A stretch of DNA of 64,000 nt, from the NCBI GenBank assembly GCA_001567255.1, contig LNBW01000040.1, positions 1 through 64,000 on the forward strand, in the 5' to 3' direction. This document shows positions 39,772 through 49,360 of this stretch, in pieces. Below the pieces are notes generated by a model. The model made no database searches. It was not told the origin of the DNA and was given only the letters and a program-made list of their open reading frames with translations. The position numbers and the translations under genes were made by a program. The number at the start of each line of letters is the position of its first letter. The stretch's first letter is position 1. The stretch is from Bacteroidetes bacterium OLB9. Its GTDB lineage: Bacteria > Bacteroidota > Bacteroidia > Chitinophagales > Saprospiraceae.

Positions 39772-41301
39772 ATGAATTCAGTTTATATAAAAAATCTGAT
39801 TGTTATAGTTTCTTTACTTTTATTGAATGCATGTAGCGAAGATTTTCTAGAAATACCGGTTCAAGGTGCGGCTACAGCTGAGTCTGATCCTGCACTTGCA
39901 GAGAAGCTGGTGACCGGTGTGTATAATAGTTTGATATCTGGTGATGCTTTCGGCAATGGGGATGCGCATGGTATCGCATTTATTTCATTGACCAATATCA
40001 TTTCTGACGATGCAGATAAAGGAAGCACGCCTAATGATCAAATAGGAATTATTGGCGAACTGGATAATTTTACACATACACCTACCAATGTATTTGTTGG
40101 CTCGATATGGAAAGGTCACTATAATGCTATATCACGATGCAATCAAGCACTTAAAGCATTGGAAACGGCCTCTGTTGATGATACAAAGAAGCAACAATTT
40201 ATAGGTGAGGTCAGATTTATCCGTGGATACTATTACTTCAATCTGGTTAGGTGGTTTGGTGGTGTGCCCGCAGTATTGAGGGTGCCTGAAAGTGCAGCAG
40301 ATGCTAACAGTGATGACGCTTTTCGTACTAGGGCCTCATCAGAAGAAATTTATAATATTATCATCAATGATTTACAGTATGCGGTTGATCACCTTCCTTT
40401 GAGAAATGCAACACAAAAAGGCAGAATCAATAAAGGGACGGCAGAAGGTATGCTGGCTAAAGTGTATATGTATCGCAAAGATTGGCAAAAAGTATTTGAT
40501 CTTTCCTCCGAAGTCGTCAATAGCGGCCAGTTTGCACTTTTAAATGACTATGCTAAAATATGGCGTTTCGAAGGTAATAATAGTGTAGAATCCATGTTTG
40601 AAATTCAGACAGGTACTTTTAATAATACAGATTTTGGAGTACGTGGTTATTGCGTTTGGCAAGGACCACGTGTGGGTGGAAAAGGAGGATGGACTGATTT
40701 GGGATTTGGATTTTGTACGCCTAGTGGGAATCTTGTTCAATCTTATGATCCTGCGGACACCAGACGATTATCCACTGTGATTGAAATTGATAATTCAGAA
40801 ACCCATAAAGGCACGATATTGTATGACGGTTATAGGATTCCTAGTAAGGACAGTATCGAGAACCTTTATTATAATTACAAAGCCTATCATAGTGAATTGA
40901 GAAAAGGCGAACCGTATTTGGGCAATAGAGATAATAAACAAAAAAACATTCAAATATTGAGATATGCAGATATCTTGCTGATGCAGGCAGAAGCAGCTAA
41001 TGAGCTTGGCCAACCGGACATCGCTATAAGTAATCTCAATATGTTGCGAGCAAGAGCGGGACTTGCACCAGTAAGTATTGCTGGTGGAACAGCACTAAGA
41101 GAAACAATATGGAATGAAAGGAGATTTGAACTTGCTATGGAACATGATCGTTTTTTTGATATAGTACGACAAGGTAGAGCTGCTGAAATTATGAATGCCG
41201 TCGGTAAGCACTTTGTCAAAGGTAAGCATGAACTGCTTCCGATACCTGCCTTGCAGATAGAACTTAGTGGAGGCAGAATGGAACAAAACCCGGGTTATTA
41301 A
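39772..41301 (+). CDS. susD: SusD/RagB-family surface glycan-binding lipoprotein
   Basis: 509 residues with a lipoprotein signal peptide (LLLLNACSEDFL, Cys21). The usual SusD helices and TPR-like repeats follow, including NQALKALETASVDDTKKQQFIGEVRFIRGYYYFNLVRWFGGVP, and the C-terminal segment AEAANELGQPDIAISNLNMLRARAGL...WNERRFELAMEHDRFFDIVRQG. It caps the SusC barrel and binds the glycan. The 17-base spacing to susC shows co-transcription. Confidence 0.95.
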   Translation: MNSVYIKNLIVIVSLLLLNACSEDFLEIPVQGAATAESDPALAEKLVTGVYNSLISGDAFGNGDAHGIAFISLTNIISDDADKGSTPNDQIGIIGELDNFTHTPTNVFVGSIWKGHYNAISRCNQALKALETASVDDTKKQQFIGEVRFIRGYYYFNLVRWFGGVPAVLRVPESAADANSDDAFRTRASSEEIYNIIINDLQYAVDHLPLRNATQKGRINKGTAEGMLAKVYMYRKDWQKVFDLSSEVVNSGQFALLNDYAKIWRFEGNNSVESMFEIQTGTFNNTDFGVRGYCVWQGPRVGGKGGWTDLGFGFCTPSGNLVQSYDPADTRRLSTVIEIDNSETHKGTILYDGYRIPSKDSIENLYYNYKAYHSELRKGEPYLGNRDNKQKNIQILRYADILLMQAEAANELGQPDIAISNLNMLRARAGLAPVSIAGGTALRETIWNERRFELAMEHDRFFDIVRQGRAAEIMNAVGKHFVKGKHELLPIPALQIELSGGRMEQNPGY

Positions 41302-41370
41302 TCGTATGTAATAGTTTTTTTTAATATTTTAAATGTTTATACCTATTTTTTCACACTAAAATTATTTAAA

Positions 41371-42234
41371 ATGAAGTCTAAATTTTTTGGTATTTTAATG
41401 GTTTTTGGCTTTGCTATGGGCCTTGTTTTGAACACTACTTCGTGCAAGAAGGAAGACGATAAACTTCCACCAATTGACGGATATAATAATGCAGACGAAG
41501 TGGCTGCTTCCAATCTTATAGCTTACTGGCCATTGAATGGTGATGGTAAAGAAGCTAAGTCAGGCGCTAGTCCGACTACTGTAAAAAATGTAACTTACGT
41601 GGATGGTAAAAAAGGAAAAGCAGCTAAACTTGCCGAGGGACTTTTGGGTTATGATGAGATTGCAAATCTGAACAGCTTGCCAAATATGACCGTATCTCTT
41701 TGGGCTAACTTTGACAACAATGGGTCTGCAGCTACAGTATTTTTCTCTATGTCTAGACCTAATGAGTGGGCAGGCAATATCAACTTGATGTCTGAGACCG
41801 GTTGGAAAAAGGCAGGTGTTGATACACTTGTACTGAAAGGTCTTGTAGTCACTAATGTAGCAAACAATCCTTCATTCCAGGATTCAAGAAATGAGCCGTC
41901 TAAAGGAGGTGTTCAGGCTGCATCAGGCATCAATAAGTGGAATCACATCGTGATGACTTGGGATGGAGCAACCTCCAACTTTAAGATTTATCAAAATGGT
42001 GTAAAAGTAAGCAATCCTGAATGGGAGCAAAGAGGAACAACTGGCCCACTGAATTTCTTCACACCTACTAAGCCTATTATCGGAGGATATGGTACTCTAC
42101 TTCCAGGTGGTGGCACTCCAGAGGCATGGCAAAAAGCAATGACAGGTATGGTAGATGAGGTTAGAGTGTACAACAAGGCCTTGAGTGATGCAGAAATAGG
42201 CTCATTATTTAAGCTAGAATCTGCTGGCAGATAA
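41371..42234 (+). CDS. LamG/concanavalin-fold lipoprotein at the SusE position
   Basis: 287 residues with lipoprotein signal (LNTTSCKKEDD, Cys25). A laminin-G-like jelly-roll domain follows (LIAYWPLNGDGKEAKSG, MTVSLWANFDN, WNHIVMTWDGATSNFKIYQNG, GMVDEVRVYNKALSDAEI). These features match the LamG_3 type seen in many Bacteroidota surface proteins. In a locus of this kind it would act as an extra surface glycan-binding protein. No catalytic residues are expected. A strong hairpin follows at 42250-42289. Confidence 0.83.
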   Translation: MKSKFFGILMVFGFAMGLVLNTTSCKKEDDKLPPIDGYNNADEVAASNLIAYWPLNGDGKEAKSGASPTTVKNVTYVDGKKGKAAKLAEGLLGYDEIANLNSLPNMTVSLWANFDNNGSAATVFFSMSRPNEWAGNINLMSETGWKKAGVDTLVLKGLVVTNVANNPSFQDSRNEPSKGGVQAASGINKWNHIVMTWDGATSNFKIYQNGVKVSNPEWEQRGTTGPLNFFTPTKPIIGGYGTLLPGGGTPEAWQKAMTGMVDEVRVYNKALSDAEIGSLFKLESAGR

Positions 42235-42249
42235 TAATTTATTAAGGTT

Positions 42250-42289
42250 AAAATTGTATAATGGGGACAATTCTCCATTATACAATTTT
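42250..42289 (+). terminator. Strong hairpin between the binding-protein and glycosidase genes (terminator or attenuator)
   Basis: Perfect 15- to 16-bp stem AAAATTGTATAATGG / CCATTATACAATTTT with a short loop, followed by T residues. The next gene begins 10 bases later, so it may limit but not abolish read-through. Confidence 0.8.
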
Positions 42290-42299
42290 TGATGTTTAA

Positions 42300-43949
42300 A
42301 TGGGGCGATTTCTGTATAGTACATCTTTTTTGATCATGTTGACAATGCTTTTTGTATCGTGCAGCAAAGGAGATGATATGGTAAAAAGTAGCCCAGTATT
42401 TTCGTGTAAAAATATTGTCATTGATGGTAGATATGGCGCTCATATCGCAGGCGTGCCACTGAAGCCAATTATAACAGCTACCTTTGATGATAAGGTGAAT
42501 ATTGGCACTTTAAAAACAGCTATTTCTGTCAGTGGACCCGCCCAAAAGCCTATTGAACTGATTTTTACTCCGACGAATCAGGACTCTACAGTTCAGATTC
42601 AGCTGGTCGATGCTCTGAATTCAATTACTAATTATGTTTTTAGCATTAATACTTCTTTAAAGTCAGCAGATAACAGATCACTTTCCGGCGATTATACTAT
42701 CCAGTTTACTACCATAATCGACACACTTGATAAACGCCCCAGAATATCGGATGATCAATTGATGGATACTATACAGCGACAAACGTTTAGTTATTTCTGG
42801 GAGTTTGCTCATCCGGTTTCAGGTATGATCAGGGAAAGGAATACATCAGGAGATTTGGTCACAACTGGCGGTACCGGATTTGGAATCATGGCTATAGTTG
42901 CTGCTGTTCATAGAGGATTTATCAGTCGTGAGGACGGTTTAAACCGTATTATTACTATAGCTGATTTTCTGGAGCAAAAGACCACCAGATACCATGGTGC
43001 ATTTGCCCACTGGATAGATGGTGCTACAGGAGCGACAATACCTTTTAGTTCAAAAGATGATGGTGGCGACCTCGTTGAAACATCGTTTCTAATAGCTGGA
43101 TTGCTCTGTGCTGCAGAATATTTTGACCGCTCTGAAACTACTGAACAACACCTTCGGGAGACGGTTCAACGGCTATGGCATGATGTTGAATGGGACTGGT
43201 ACACTAATGGTAAAAATGTACTCTATTGGCATTGGTCTCCTAAGTACAATTGGGAAATCAATCTTCCTATCAAAGGCTGGAATGAAGCCTTGATTACCTA
43301 CATACTCGCTGCTGCTTCGCCGACGCATGGCATTCAGCCTGAAGTATATCATCAAGGGTGGGCATCAGGCGGACAAATGAAGAATGGAAATTCTTATTAT
43401 AATTATACATTACCTCTTGGCCCGGCATTGGGCGGACCGCTTTTTTTTGAGCATTATTCCTTTCTAGGTATCAATCCTATGAAATTGCAAGATCAATACG
43501 CTGATTATCGGTTGCAGACAGTGAACCATACGCTCATTAATCGAGGCTACTGCATCCGGAATCCACAAAATTATTATGGTTATAGCGATAAATGTTGGGG
43601 ACTCACCGCTAGTGATACACGCAATGGTTATACTGCCCATAGCCCGACTAATGATAAGGCTGTAATTACACCTTCAGCGGCATTGTCGTCATTGCCATTT
43701 ACACCCGATGAATCATTAAAGGCTATGCGTTTTTTTTATTACAAACTTGGGGATTTTATTTTTGGAAAATACGGTTTTTATGATGCCTTTAGCCTTCACT
43801 ACGGATGGAAGTCCAATACATGGCTAGCTATCGATCAAGGACCGATTATGATTATGATTGAAAACTATAGAAGTGGCCTGATATGGGAATATACTATGAG
43901 AAATAAAGATATTAGAAATGGGCTTGATAAGCTTGGATTTACATACTAA
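42300..43949 (+). CDS. GH144-type endo-beta-1,2-glucanase lipoprotein (glucoamylase-like family)
   Basis: 549 residues. Lipoprotein signal (MLFVSCSKGDD, Cys22), then an Ig-like Big_5 domain (about 35-140, ITATFDDKVNIGTLKTAISVSG...LSGDYTIQF). The (alpha/alpha)6 domain follows: RQTFSYFWEFAHPVSGMIRERN, TTGGTGFGIMAIVAAVHRGF, DLVETSFLIAGLLCAAEYFD, WHWSPKYNWEINLPIKGWNEALITYILAAASPTH and DAFSLHYGWKSNTWLAIDQGPIMIMIENYR. This is the family that includes the Chitinophaga beta-1,2-glucanase. It would cut beta-1,2-glucan at the surface. A paralogue follows after 14 bases. Confidence 0.82.
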   Translation: MGRFLYSTSFLIMLTMLFVSCSKGDDMVKSSPVFSCKNIVIDGRYGAHIAGVPLKPIITATFDDKVNIGTLKTAISVSGPAQKPIELIFTPTNQDSTVQIQLVDALNSITNYVFSINTSLKSADNRSLSGDYTIQFTTIIDTLDKRPRISDDQLMDTIQRQTFSYFWEFAHPVSGMIRERNTSGDLVTTGGTGFGIMAIVAAVHRGFISREDGLNRIITIADFLEQKTTRYHGAFAHWIDGATGATIPFSSKDDGGDLVETSFLIAGLLCAAEYFDRSETTEQHLRETVQRLWHDVEWDWYTNGKNVLYWHWSPKYNWEINLPIKGWNEALITYILAAASPTHGIQPEVYHQGWASGGQMKNGNSYYNYTLPLGPALGGPLFFEHYSFLGINPMKLQDQYADYRLQTVNHTLINRGYCIRNPQNYYGYSDKCWGLTASDTRNGYTAHSPTNDKAVITPSAALSSLPFTPDESLKAMRFFYYKLGDFIFGKYGFYDAFSLHYGWKSNTWLAIDQGPIMIMIENYRSGLIWEYTMRNKDIRNGLDKLGFTY

Positions 43950-43963
43950 TCATTGGATAGGAT

Positions 43964-45322
43964 ATGAGATTTTTCACGTTGTTTCTTTTATGTATGTTAG
44001 GTATGAGCTGCAGCCCTACCCGAAAAACAGAAATAGAGTATTCACGCCACGAATTAAAAAAACGTACTTTTGATTATTTTTGGAATGTGGTGGACTCTAG
44101 TTACCAGACATGGGACAGATATCCACAGCAGACATTTTCAAGTATTGCTGCTACAGGGTTTGGGCTTACGGCGTACCCTTTGGGCATAGAAAATAAATTT
44201 ATCACCCGTGATGAAGGTGCTCAACGTGTATTAAAGACACTGGATAATCTATGGAGAATGCCTCAAGGGCCCGGAACGTCAGGCACAGCAGGATATAAGG
44301 GTTTTTATTATCATTTTCTTACGATCGACCAAGCACACCGGTATAAACAAGTAGAACTTTCTTCAATAGATACAGGTCTTCTTATGGCTGGCGTATTGAC
44401 GTGTATGAGTTATTTTGACAAGGATAACAGTGTTGAGAATAAAATTCGTACACTGGCAGACTCACTCTATCTGCGTGTGGACTGGAACTGGATGATGAAA
44501 CCCAACGGTATCATGAGCATGGGTTGGCATCCCGAGTCTGGATTTATCGATAGTGAATGGGCAGGATATAATGAAGCGATGATATTACTTATCATGGCCA
44601 TGGGATCACCGACACACCCTACGCCGGATGATACCTGGAGTAAATGGTGCAGAACCTATGATTTTGATACCTTTTACGGCTATAAAAGCGTGCAATTCGA
44701 TCCTCTTTTTGGCCATCAATACAGCCATATTTGGATTGATTTTCGTGGTATTCAGGACAGTATTATGGAGGTACACCATGACGACTACTTCAATAATTCG
44801 GCCCAAGCTACCCTTGCCAACAGGTCATACTGTATTGCTAACCCTATGCAATGGAATGGATATGCCGAAAATCTGTGGGGATTATCTGCATGTGACGGCC
44901 CAGGAGATGACCGCCTAATGTTAGATGGTAAAGAACGTCAATTTTTTTCCTATCGTGCGCGAGGTGCCAGTAGTGTTCAGGTCGTGGATGATGGTACTAT
45001 AACGCCTACTGCAGCAGGAGGATCATTTCCATTTACACCTGAGAAATCAGAAGCTTGCTTAAAAAATATTTGGGAGACTTATTATCATGAGATGGTGGGT
45101 GAATATGGGTTGAAAGATGCTTTTAATCTGACATATATAACTCCTGAATTTCCTAATGGATGGTTTGATAATGATTATATCGGAATAGATCAGGGAGCTA
45201 TTTTGCTACAGATAGAGAATCATGAAACGGAATTAATATGGAATATTATGAAAAAGAATCCTTATATTATTTCCGGTTTGAAAAAGGCAGGATTTAAAGG
45301 CGGATGGCTGGATCAAAAATAA
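43964..45322 (+). CDS. Second GH144-type glycosidase lipoprotein
   Basis: 452 residues with a lipoprotein signal (LGMSCSPTRK, Cys16) and only the (alpha/alpha)6 domain. Motifs are parallel to the preceding protein: KRTFDYFWNVVDSSYQTWDRYP, AATGFGLTAYPLGIENKFITRDE, SSIDTGLLMAGVLTCMSYFD, WAGYNEAMILLIMAMGSPTHP, YGLKDAFNLTY and IGIDQGAILLQIENHETELIW. It differs from the first by lacking the Ig-like domain and by a different active-site surround. It may act on shorter sophoro-oligosaccharides. That division of labour is inference. It is 14 bases after the first copy and 25 bases before the GH3 gene. Confidence 0.78.
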   Translation: MRFFTLFLLCMLGMSCSPTRKTEIEYSRHELKKRTFDYFWNVVDSSYQTWDRYPQQTFSSIAATGFGLTAYPLGIENKFITRDEGAQRVLKTLDNLWRMPQGPGTSGTAGYKGFYYHFLTIDQAHRYKQVELSSIDTGLLMAGVLTCMSYFDKDNSVENKIRTLADSLYLRVDWNWMMKPNGIMSMGWHPESGFIDSEWAGYNEAMILLIMAMGSPTHPTPDDTWSKWCRTYDFDTFYGYKSVQFDPLFGHQYSHIWIDFRGIQDSIMEVHHDDYFNNSAQATLANRSYCIANPMQWNGYAENLWGLSACDGPGDDRLMLDGKERQFFSYRARGASSVQVVDDGTITPTAAGGSFPFTPEKSEACLKNIWETYYHEMVGEYGLKDAFNLTYITPEFPNGWFDNDYIGIDQGAILLQIENHETELIWNIMKKNPYIISGLKKAGFKGGWLDQK

Positions 45323-45347
45323 ATTTACAACATAAATTCAAAAGGAT

Positions 45348-47657
45348 ATGCGGAAGTTGACCATTTTTATACTTTGTTGCTTAACGATCAATGTTTTTGC
45401 ACAGAAAATTAATAGCAAGAAGAATGACAATTATGGTGTACAATATTACAAATCGCTAGGTGCTTCCGATAGGGTAGCTCAGCTGATGGTTAAGATGAAC
45501 ATCGATGAAAAGATAGGCCAACTCAACTTAATCACTCCCGGAGGCACCGTGACAGGAGAGATCGTGAGCAAGGATGTGAATACCAAAATACGCAATGGAC
45601 AAGTCGGAGGTATTTTTGGGATTCGGGGTGCTGATAAACTCCGAAAAGTTCAGGAATTGGCCGTAAAAAAAAGCAGGTTGGGTATTCCTTTGATGGTTGG
45701 TATTGATGTGATTCACGGACATCAGACGATTTTTCCGATACCTCTAGGTCTATCCTGTACCTGGGATATGGATTTGATTGAAACATCAGCAAGAATAGCC
45801 GCAAAAGAAGCGACTGCAGATGGGTTGATGTGGACATTTTCGCCTATGGTTGATATAGCCAGAGACCCTCGATGGGGACGTATAGCTGAAGGCAGTGGTG
45901 AAGATCCATTTTTAGGATCAAAAATTGCGGCCGCAATGGTAAGAGGATATCAGGGAAAGGATCTTTCTTCTTCATCCACCATGCTGGCATGTGTCAAGCA
46001 CTTTGCATTGTATGGTGCTGCCGAAGGAGGTAGAGATTATGGCACGGTTGACATGAGTAAGGTGAGAATGATGAATGAATACATGCCACCATTTAAAGCA
46101 GCGATTGATGCAGGCGTAGGGTCTGTTATGACTTCCTTCAATGTGGTAGATTATGTGCCTGCTTCCGGTAGTAAATTTCTATTTAAAGAATTACTTCGGG
46201 ATAAATGGGGTTTTGACCAATTGGTAGTGACAGATTATACTGCTATTAATGAGATGATAGAGCATGGCACAGGTGATTTACAAGCGGTTGCAGCACAAGC
46301 GATGCATGCATCTATAGACATGGATATGGTAGGTGAGGGTTATCTGACTACACTAAAAAAATCGCTCCAAGAACGTAAAGTCAGTCAAACAGAAATAGAC
46401 AAGGCGTGTATTCGAGTATTAATGGCTAAAGAAAAGCTAGGTATTTTGGATGACCCATACAAATATTTTGATACTACTCGTGCTGAAAGAGATATTTTGA
46501 CGGATGAAAATCGTGCATTTGCCCGAAAAATAGCCGCAGCATCTTTTGTCCTACTTAAAAATGAAAACCACATCCTGCCACTCAGCAAAACAGCCAAAAT
46601 AGCACTGATAGGACCACTTGCAGACAGCCGGCGTAATATGCTCGGTACCTGGAGCGTAAGCGGTGACCATGAAAAGGCGGTGACTGTACTGGAGGGTCTG
46701 AAAAATGTCATTGACGCTGAAGGCCAAATATTATATACTAAAGGTGCAAATATTTCTGATGACCCGGACTTTGCACACAGAGTCAATGCCTTCGGAGAAG
46801 AAATCTCCATAGACAAGCGTTCTCCTGATGAGATGATAGAAGAAGCACTTAACATTTCAGCATCAGCAGATGTTATTGTAGCAGTAGTAGGAGAGGCAGC
46901 AGATATGACTGGCGAAGCTTCCAGCATGACAAATATAAGCTTACAACCAGCACAGAAGAAGCTACTAAGAGCGCTAAAAAATACCGGAAAGCCTATCGTT
47001 ATGGTACTTTACAATGGTCGCCCTATGGTGATTAAGGAAGAGATGGAAAGCATGGATGCTGTACTGGATGTTTGGTTTGGAGGCACAGAGGGCGGCAATG
47101 CTGTTGCGGACGTACTTTTTGGGGATGTAAATCCGGGAGGTAAGCTGACCACTTCTTTTCCCGTCAATGTAGGTCAAATACCGGTGTATCATGCCATGCT
47201 TAATACAGGCAGACCGGACTCTGGGACACAAGCCAAATTTAGATCTAATTATCTTGATGCGCCCAATGCACCATTGTTGCCTTTTGGATTTGGATTATCT
47301 TATACTACCTTCGAATATGGAAAACCCATAATTAATAGTCCTACGATGAAAAAGGATGGCAGCATCACGGTAAGTATAAAAGTTAAGAACACCGGTACTA
47401 TTGGTGGACATGAAGTAGTTCAAATGTATATCAGAGACAAAGTAGCGAGTATCAGTCGTCCCGTTAAAGAACTCAAAGGATTTAAGAAGATATACCTAGA
47501 TCCTGGTGAGCAGCAAGAAGTTACATTCACAATAACGCCCGACTTACTGATGTTTTATAATGATCACCTTGACTACGTCCTGGAGCCAGGAGAGTTTGAG
47601 GTGATGGTAGGCACAAATTCACGAGATGTTCAGACGGTTAATTTCGTTCTGGAATAA
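45348..47657 (+). CDS. bglX: GH3 beta-glucosidase (BglX type)
   Basis: 769 residues with a signal peptide (ending NVFAQ, about 19), so periplasmic. The N-terminal GH3 barrel (LMVGIDVIHGHQTIFPIPLGLSCTWD, ARDPRWGRIAEGSGEDPFL, CVKHFALYGAAEGGRDYGTVDMS) carries the nucleophile Asp296 in VVTDYTAINEMI. The alpha/beta sandwich (AASFVLLKNENHILPLS, VAVVGEAADMTGEASSMT) supplies the acid/base region, and a fibronectin-III-like C-terminus follows. It would release glucose from the oligosaccharides made by the GH144 proteins. A GH3 beside GH144 and SusCD is the layout known for beta-1,2-glucan (sophorose) use. Confidence 0.92.
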   Translation: MRKLTIFILCCLTINVFAQKINSKKNDNYGVQYYKSLGASDRVAQLMVKMNIDEKIGQLNLITPGGTVTGEIVSKDVNTKIRNGQVGGIFGIRGADKLRKVQELAVKKSRLGIPLMVGIDVIHGHQTIFPIPLGLSCTWDMDLIETSARIAAKEATADGLMWTFSPMVDIARDPRWGRIAEGSGEDPFLGSKIAAAMVRGYQGKDLSSSSTMLACVKHFALYGAAEGGRDYGTVDMSKVRMMNEYMPPFKAAIDAGVGSVMTSFNVVDYVPASGSKFLFKELLRDKWGFDQLVVTDYTAINEMIEHGTGDLQAVAAQAMHASIDMDMVGEGYLTTLKKSLQERKVSQTEIDKACIRVLMAKEKLGILDDPYKYFDTTRAERDILTDENRAFARKIAAASFVLLKNENHILPLSKTAKIALIGPLADSRRNMLGTWSVSGDHEKAVTVLEGLKNVIDAEGQILYTKGANISDDPDFAHRVNAFGEEISIDKRSPDEMIEEALNISASADVIVAVVGEAADMTGEASSMTNISLQPAQKKLLRALKNTGKPIVMVLYNGRPMVIKEEMESMDAVLDVWFGGTEGGNAVADVLFGDVNPGGKLTTSFPVNVGQIPVYHAMLNTGRPDSGTQAKFRSNYLDAPNAPLLPFGFGLSYTTFEYGKPIINSPTMKKDGSITVSIKVKNTGTIGGHEVVQMYIRDKVASISRPVKELKGFKKIYLDPGEQQEVTFTITPDLLMFYNDHLDYVLEPGEFEVMVGTNSRDVQTVNFVLE

Positions 47658-47708
47658 TCACTTGATCATGCAAAAGTGAGCGCTAGCCGGTCAAGAAGAA
47701 AAATTTTT

Positions 47709-47716
47709 TACCTTTG
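47709..47716 (+). promoter_or_regulatory. -7 box ahead of the DEAD-box helicase gene (TACCTTTG)
   Basis: TAnnTTTG match on the plus strand, 24 bases before the ATG at 47741. Confidence 0.55.
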
Positions 47717-47740
47717 CATTCGTATCAGAGTATATAATGG

Positions 47741-49084
47741 ATGACATTTAAGGAGTTGAATCTCAATAAACCGCTTTGGAATGCTCTTGACGATGCCGAC
47801 ATCACGCATCCGACAACGATCCAGCACAAAGTATTTCCCGTAGCAATGTCGGGTCGAGATATAATAGGTATAGCCCAGACCGGAACGGGGAAAACCCTGG
47901 CGTACCTGCTACCAATTATGCGTATGTGGACATTTAATAAATCACGCCATACTACGGCTTTGATTATCGTCCCGACGCGTGAGCTTGTTGTTCAGGTAGT
48001 GGAAGTGGCGATGATGCTTGGAAAATATATGAATATTGTCATCCGTGGTGTCTATGGTGGTACGAACCTTAAAACTCAAGCCTACGAACTTGCTGAAGGC
48101 TGTGATATTTTGGTAGGAACGCCGGGAAGGTTGCTTGATTTGGGCTATCATGGTTCGCTCAATTTGAAAGCTGTCAAAAAGCTCGTAATTGACGAAGTAG
48201 ATGAAATGCTGGCACTCGGTTTTAGGTCGCAGTTGGAGCATATTCTTGATTTGCTGTCTGGAAAGAGGCAAAACCTCATGTTTTCAGCGACGATAACAGA
48301 AGAGGTAGAGAAGTTAATAGAGGCATTTTTCAACAGTCCTGAAAAAATTGAAGCAGCACCTGCAGGTTCTCCACTATCTAATATTAATCAGTCACTTTAT
48401 CGTATTCCTAATTTTAATACTAAGGTCAATCTATTGCAGCTTTTACTACGCCAAAATCAAAGTTTAACTAAAGTGCTTGTTTTTGTAGCGACCAAAGCAC
48501 TGGCTGATGAATTATATGACCGCATCAATGATGAATTCCTGGATCAAATAGGTATCATTCATTCTAATAAAGACCAAAATTTCCGCTTTAATGCCGTCAA
48601 CCGCTTTCAGGATGGCACATTAAGAGTATTGATAGCTACAGATATTATCGCTCGTGGGCTAGATATAGAAGATGTCTCCCATGTGATTAATTTTGATTTG
48701 CCGGATGAACCCAATAGTTATATTCATCGGATAGGCCGGACTGGGCGTGCAGATAAACGCGGAGAAGCGATTGCTTTTGTCGGAGATCTGGATGTTCAAT
48801 GGCTTGAAGAGATTGAAGCATTGATGCAGTACCAAATTCCTGTAGCAACACTTCCTGAAGACCTCGTCATATCTGATGTACTTACAGAATCAGAAATTCC
48901 TAAAGTACATATGAAGAATACACTCGGAAAGCTACCGAAAATCAATGATGAAGGTAGTGCTTTTCATGAGAAAAAGGCGAAAAATCAAAAAAGCAATGTA
49001 AAGATACGACACAAAGATAAAATGCATGCAAAATACGGCAAACCAAAAACCAGAGGTCAGAAGCCGAGAGGAAAAAAGAGATGA
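47741..49084 (+). CDS. DEAD-box ATP-dependent RNA helicase (RhlE-like)
   Basis: 447 residues with the helicase motifs in order: Q motif (THPTTIQHKVFP), motif I AQTGTGKT (about 45-52), Ia PTRELVVQV, GTPGRLLD, motif II written DEVD rather than DEAD (LVIDEVDEMLALGF), SAT (MFSATITEE), ATDIIARGLDIEDVSHVINFDLP and motif VI HRIGRTGRADKRG. A basic C-terminal tail (KKAKNQKSN...KPKTRGQKPRGKKR) would bind RNA, as in ribosome-assembly or cold-response helicases. It stands alone with its own promoter box. Confidence 0.92.
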   Translation: MTFKELNLNKPLWNALDDADITHPTTIQHKVFPVAMSGRDIIGIAQTGTGKTLAYLLPIMRMWTFNKSRHTTALIIVPTRELVVQVVEVAMMLGKYMNIVIRGVYGGTNLKTQAYELAEGCDILVGTPGRLLDLGYHGSLNLKAVKKLVIDEVDEMLALGFRSQLEHILDLLSGKRQNLMFSATITEEVEKLIEAFFNSPEKIEAAPAGSPLSNINQSLYRIPNFNTKVNLLQLLLRQNQSLTKVLVFVATKALADELYDRINDEFLDQIGIIHSNKDQNFRFNAVNRFQDGTLRVLIATDIIARGLDIEDVSHVINFDLPDEPNSYIHRIGRTGRADKRGEAIAFVGDLDVQWLEEIEALMQYQIPVATLPEDLVISDVLTESEIPKVHMKNTLGKLPKINDEGSAFHEKKAKNQKSNVKIRHKDKMHAKYGKPKTRGQKPRGKKR

Positions 49085-49360
49085 GAATAAGTACAGTGGT
49101 TGTTAATGGAATTTATTTTAGACGTTTTTTAGGAAAAAATTATTTGTCTTTTATAATGTTTTCAAGTTTTAATTACTTGAATCCATCGAAATATAAAAAT
49201 TCAGCTATTTAAAATGGGTGAAGAACAATCTGAATGATATCAAATTGTCAATAAAGATCATAGGGTGTTGCATTATTGAAAACAGCAAAAATGTGTTTTT
49301 TGAGCAATTTCAGCTCGCAATAGTTTTTCTTGATGTGTGATACAGATCAAACGATAACAT

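Noticed and set aside
46385-46927. Long open frame on the minus strand (180 codons) inside the GH3 gene
   Set aside because: It lies wholly antisense to bglX, its product is low-complexity Ser/Ala-rich, and it has no family signature. A shadow of the real gene.
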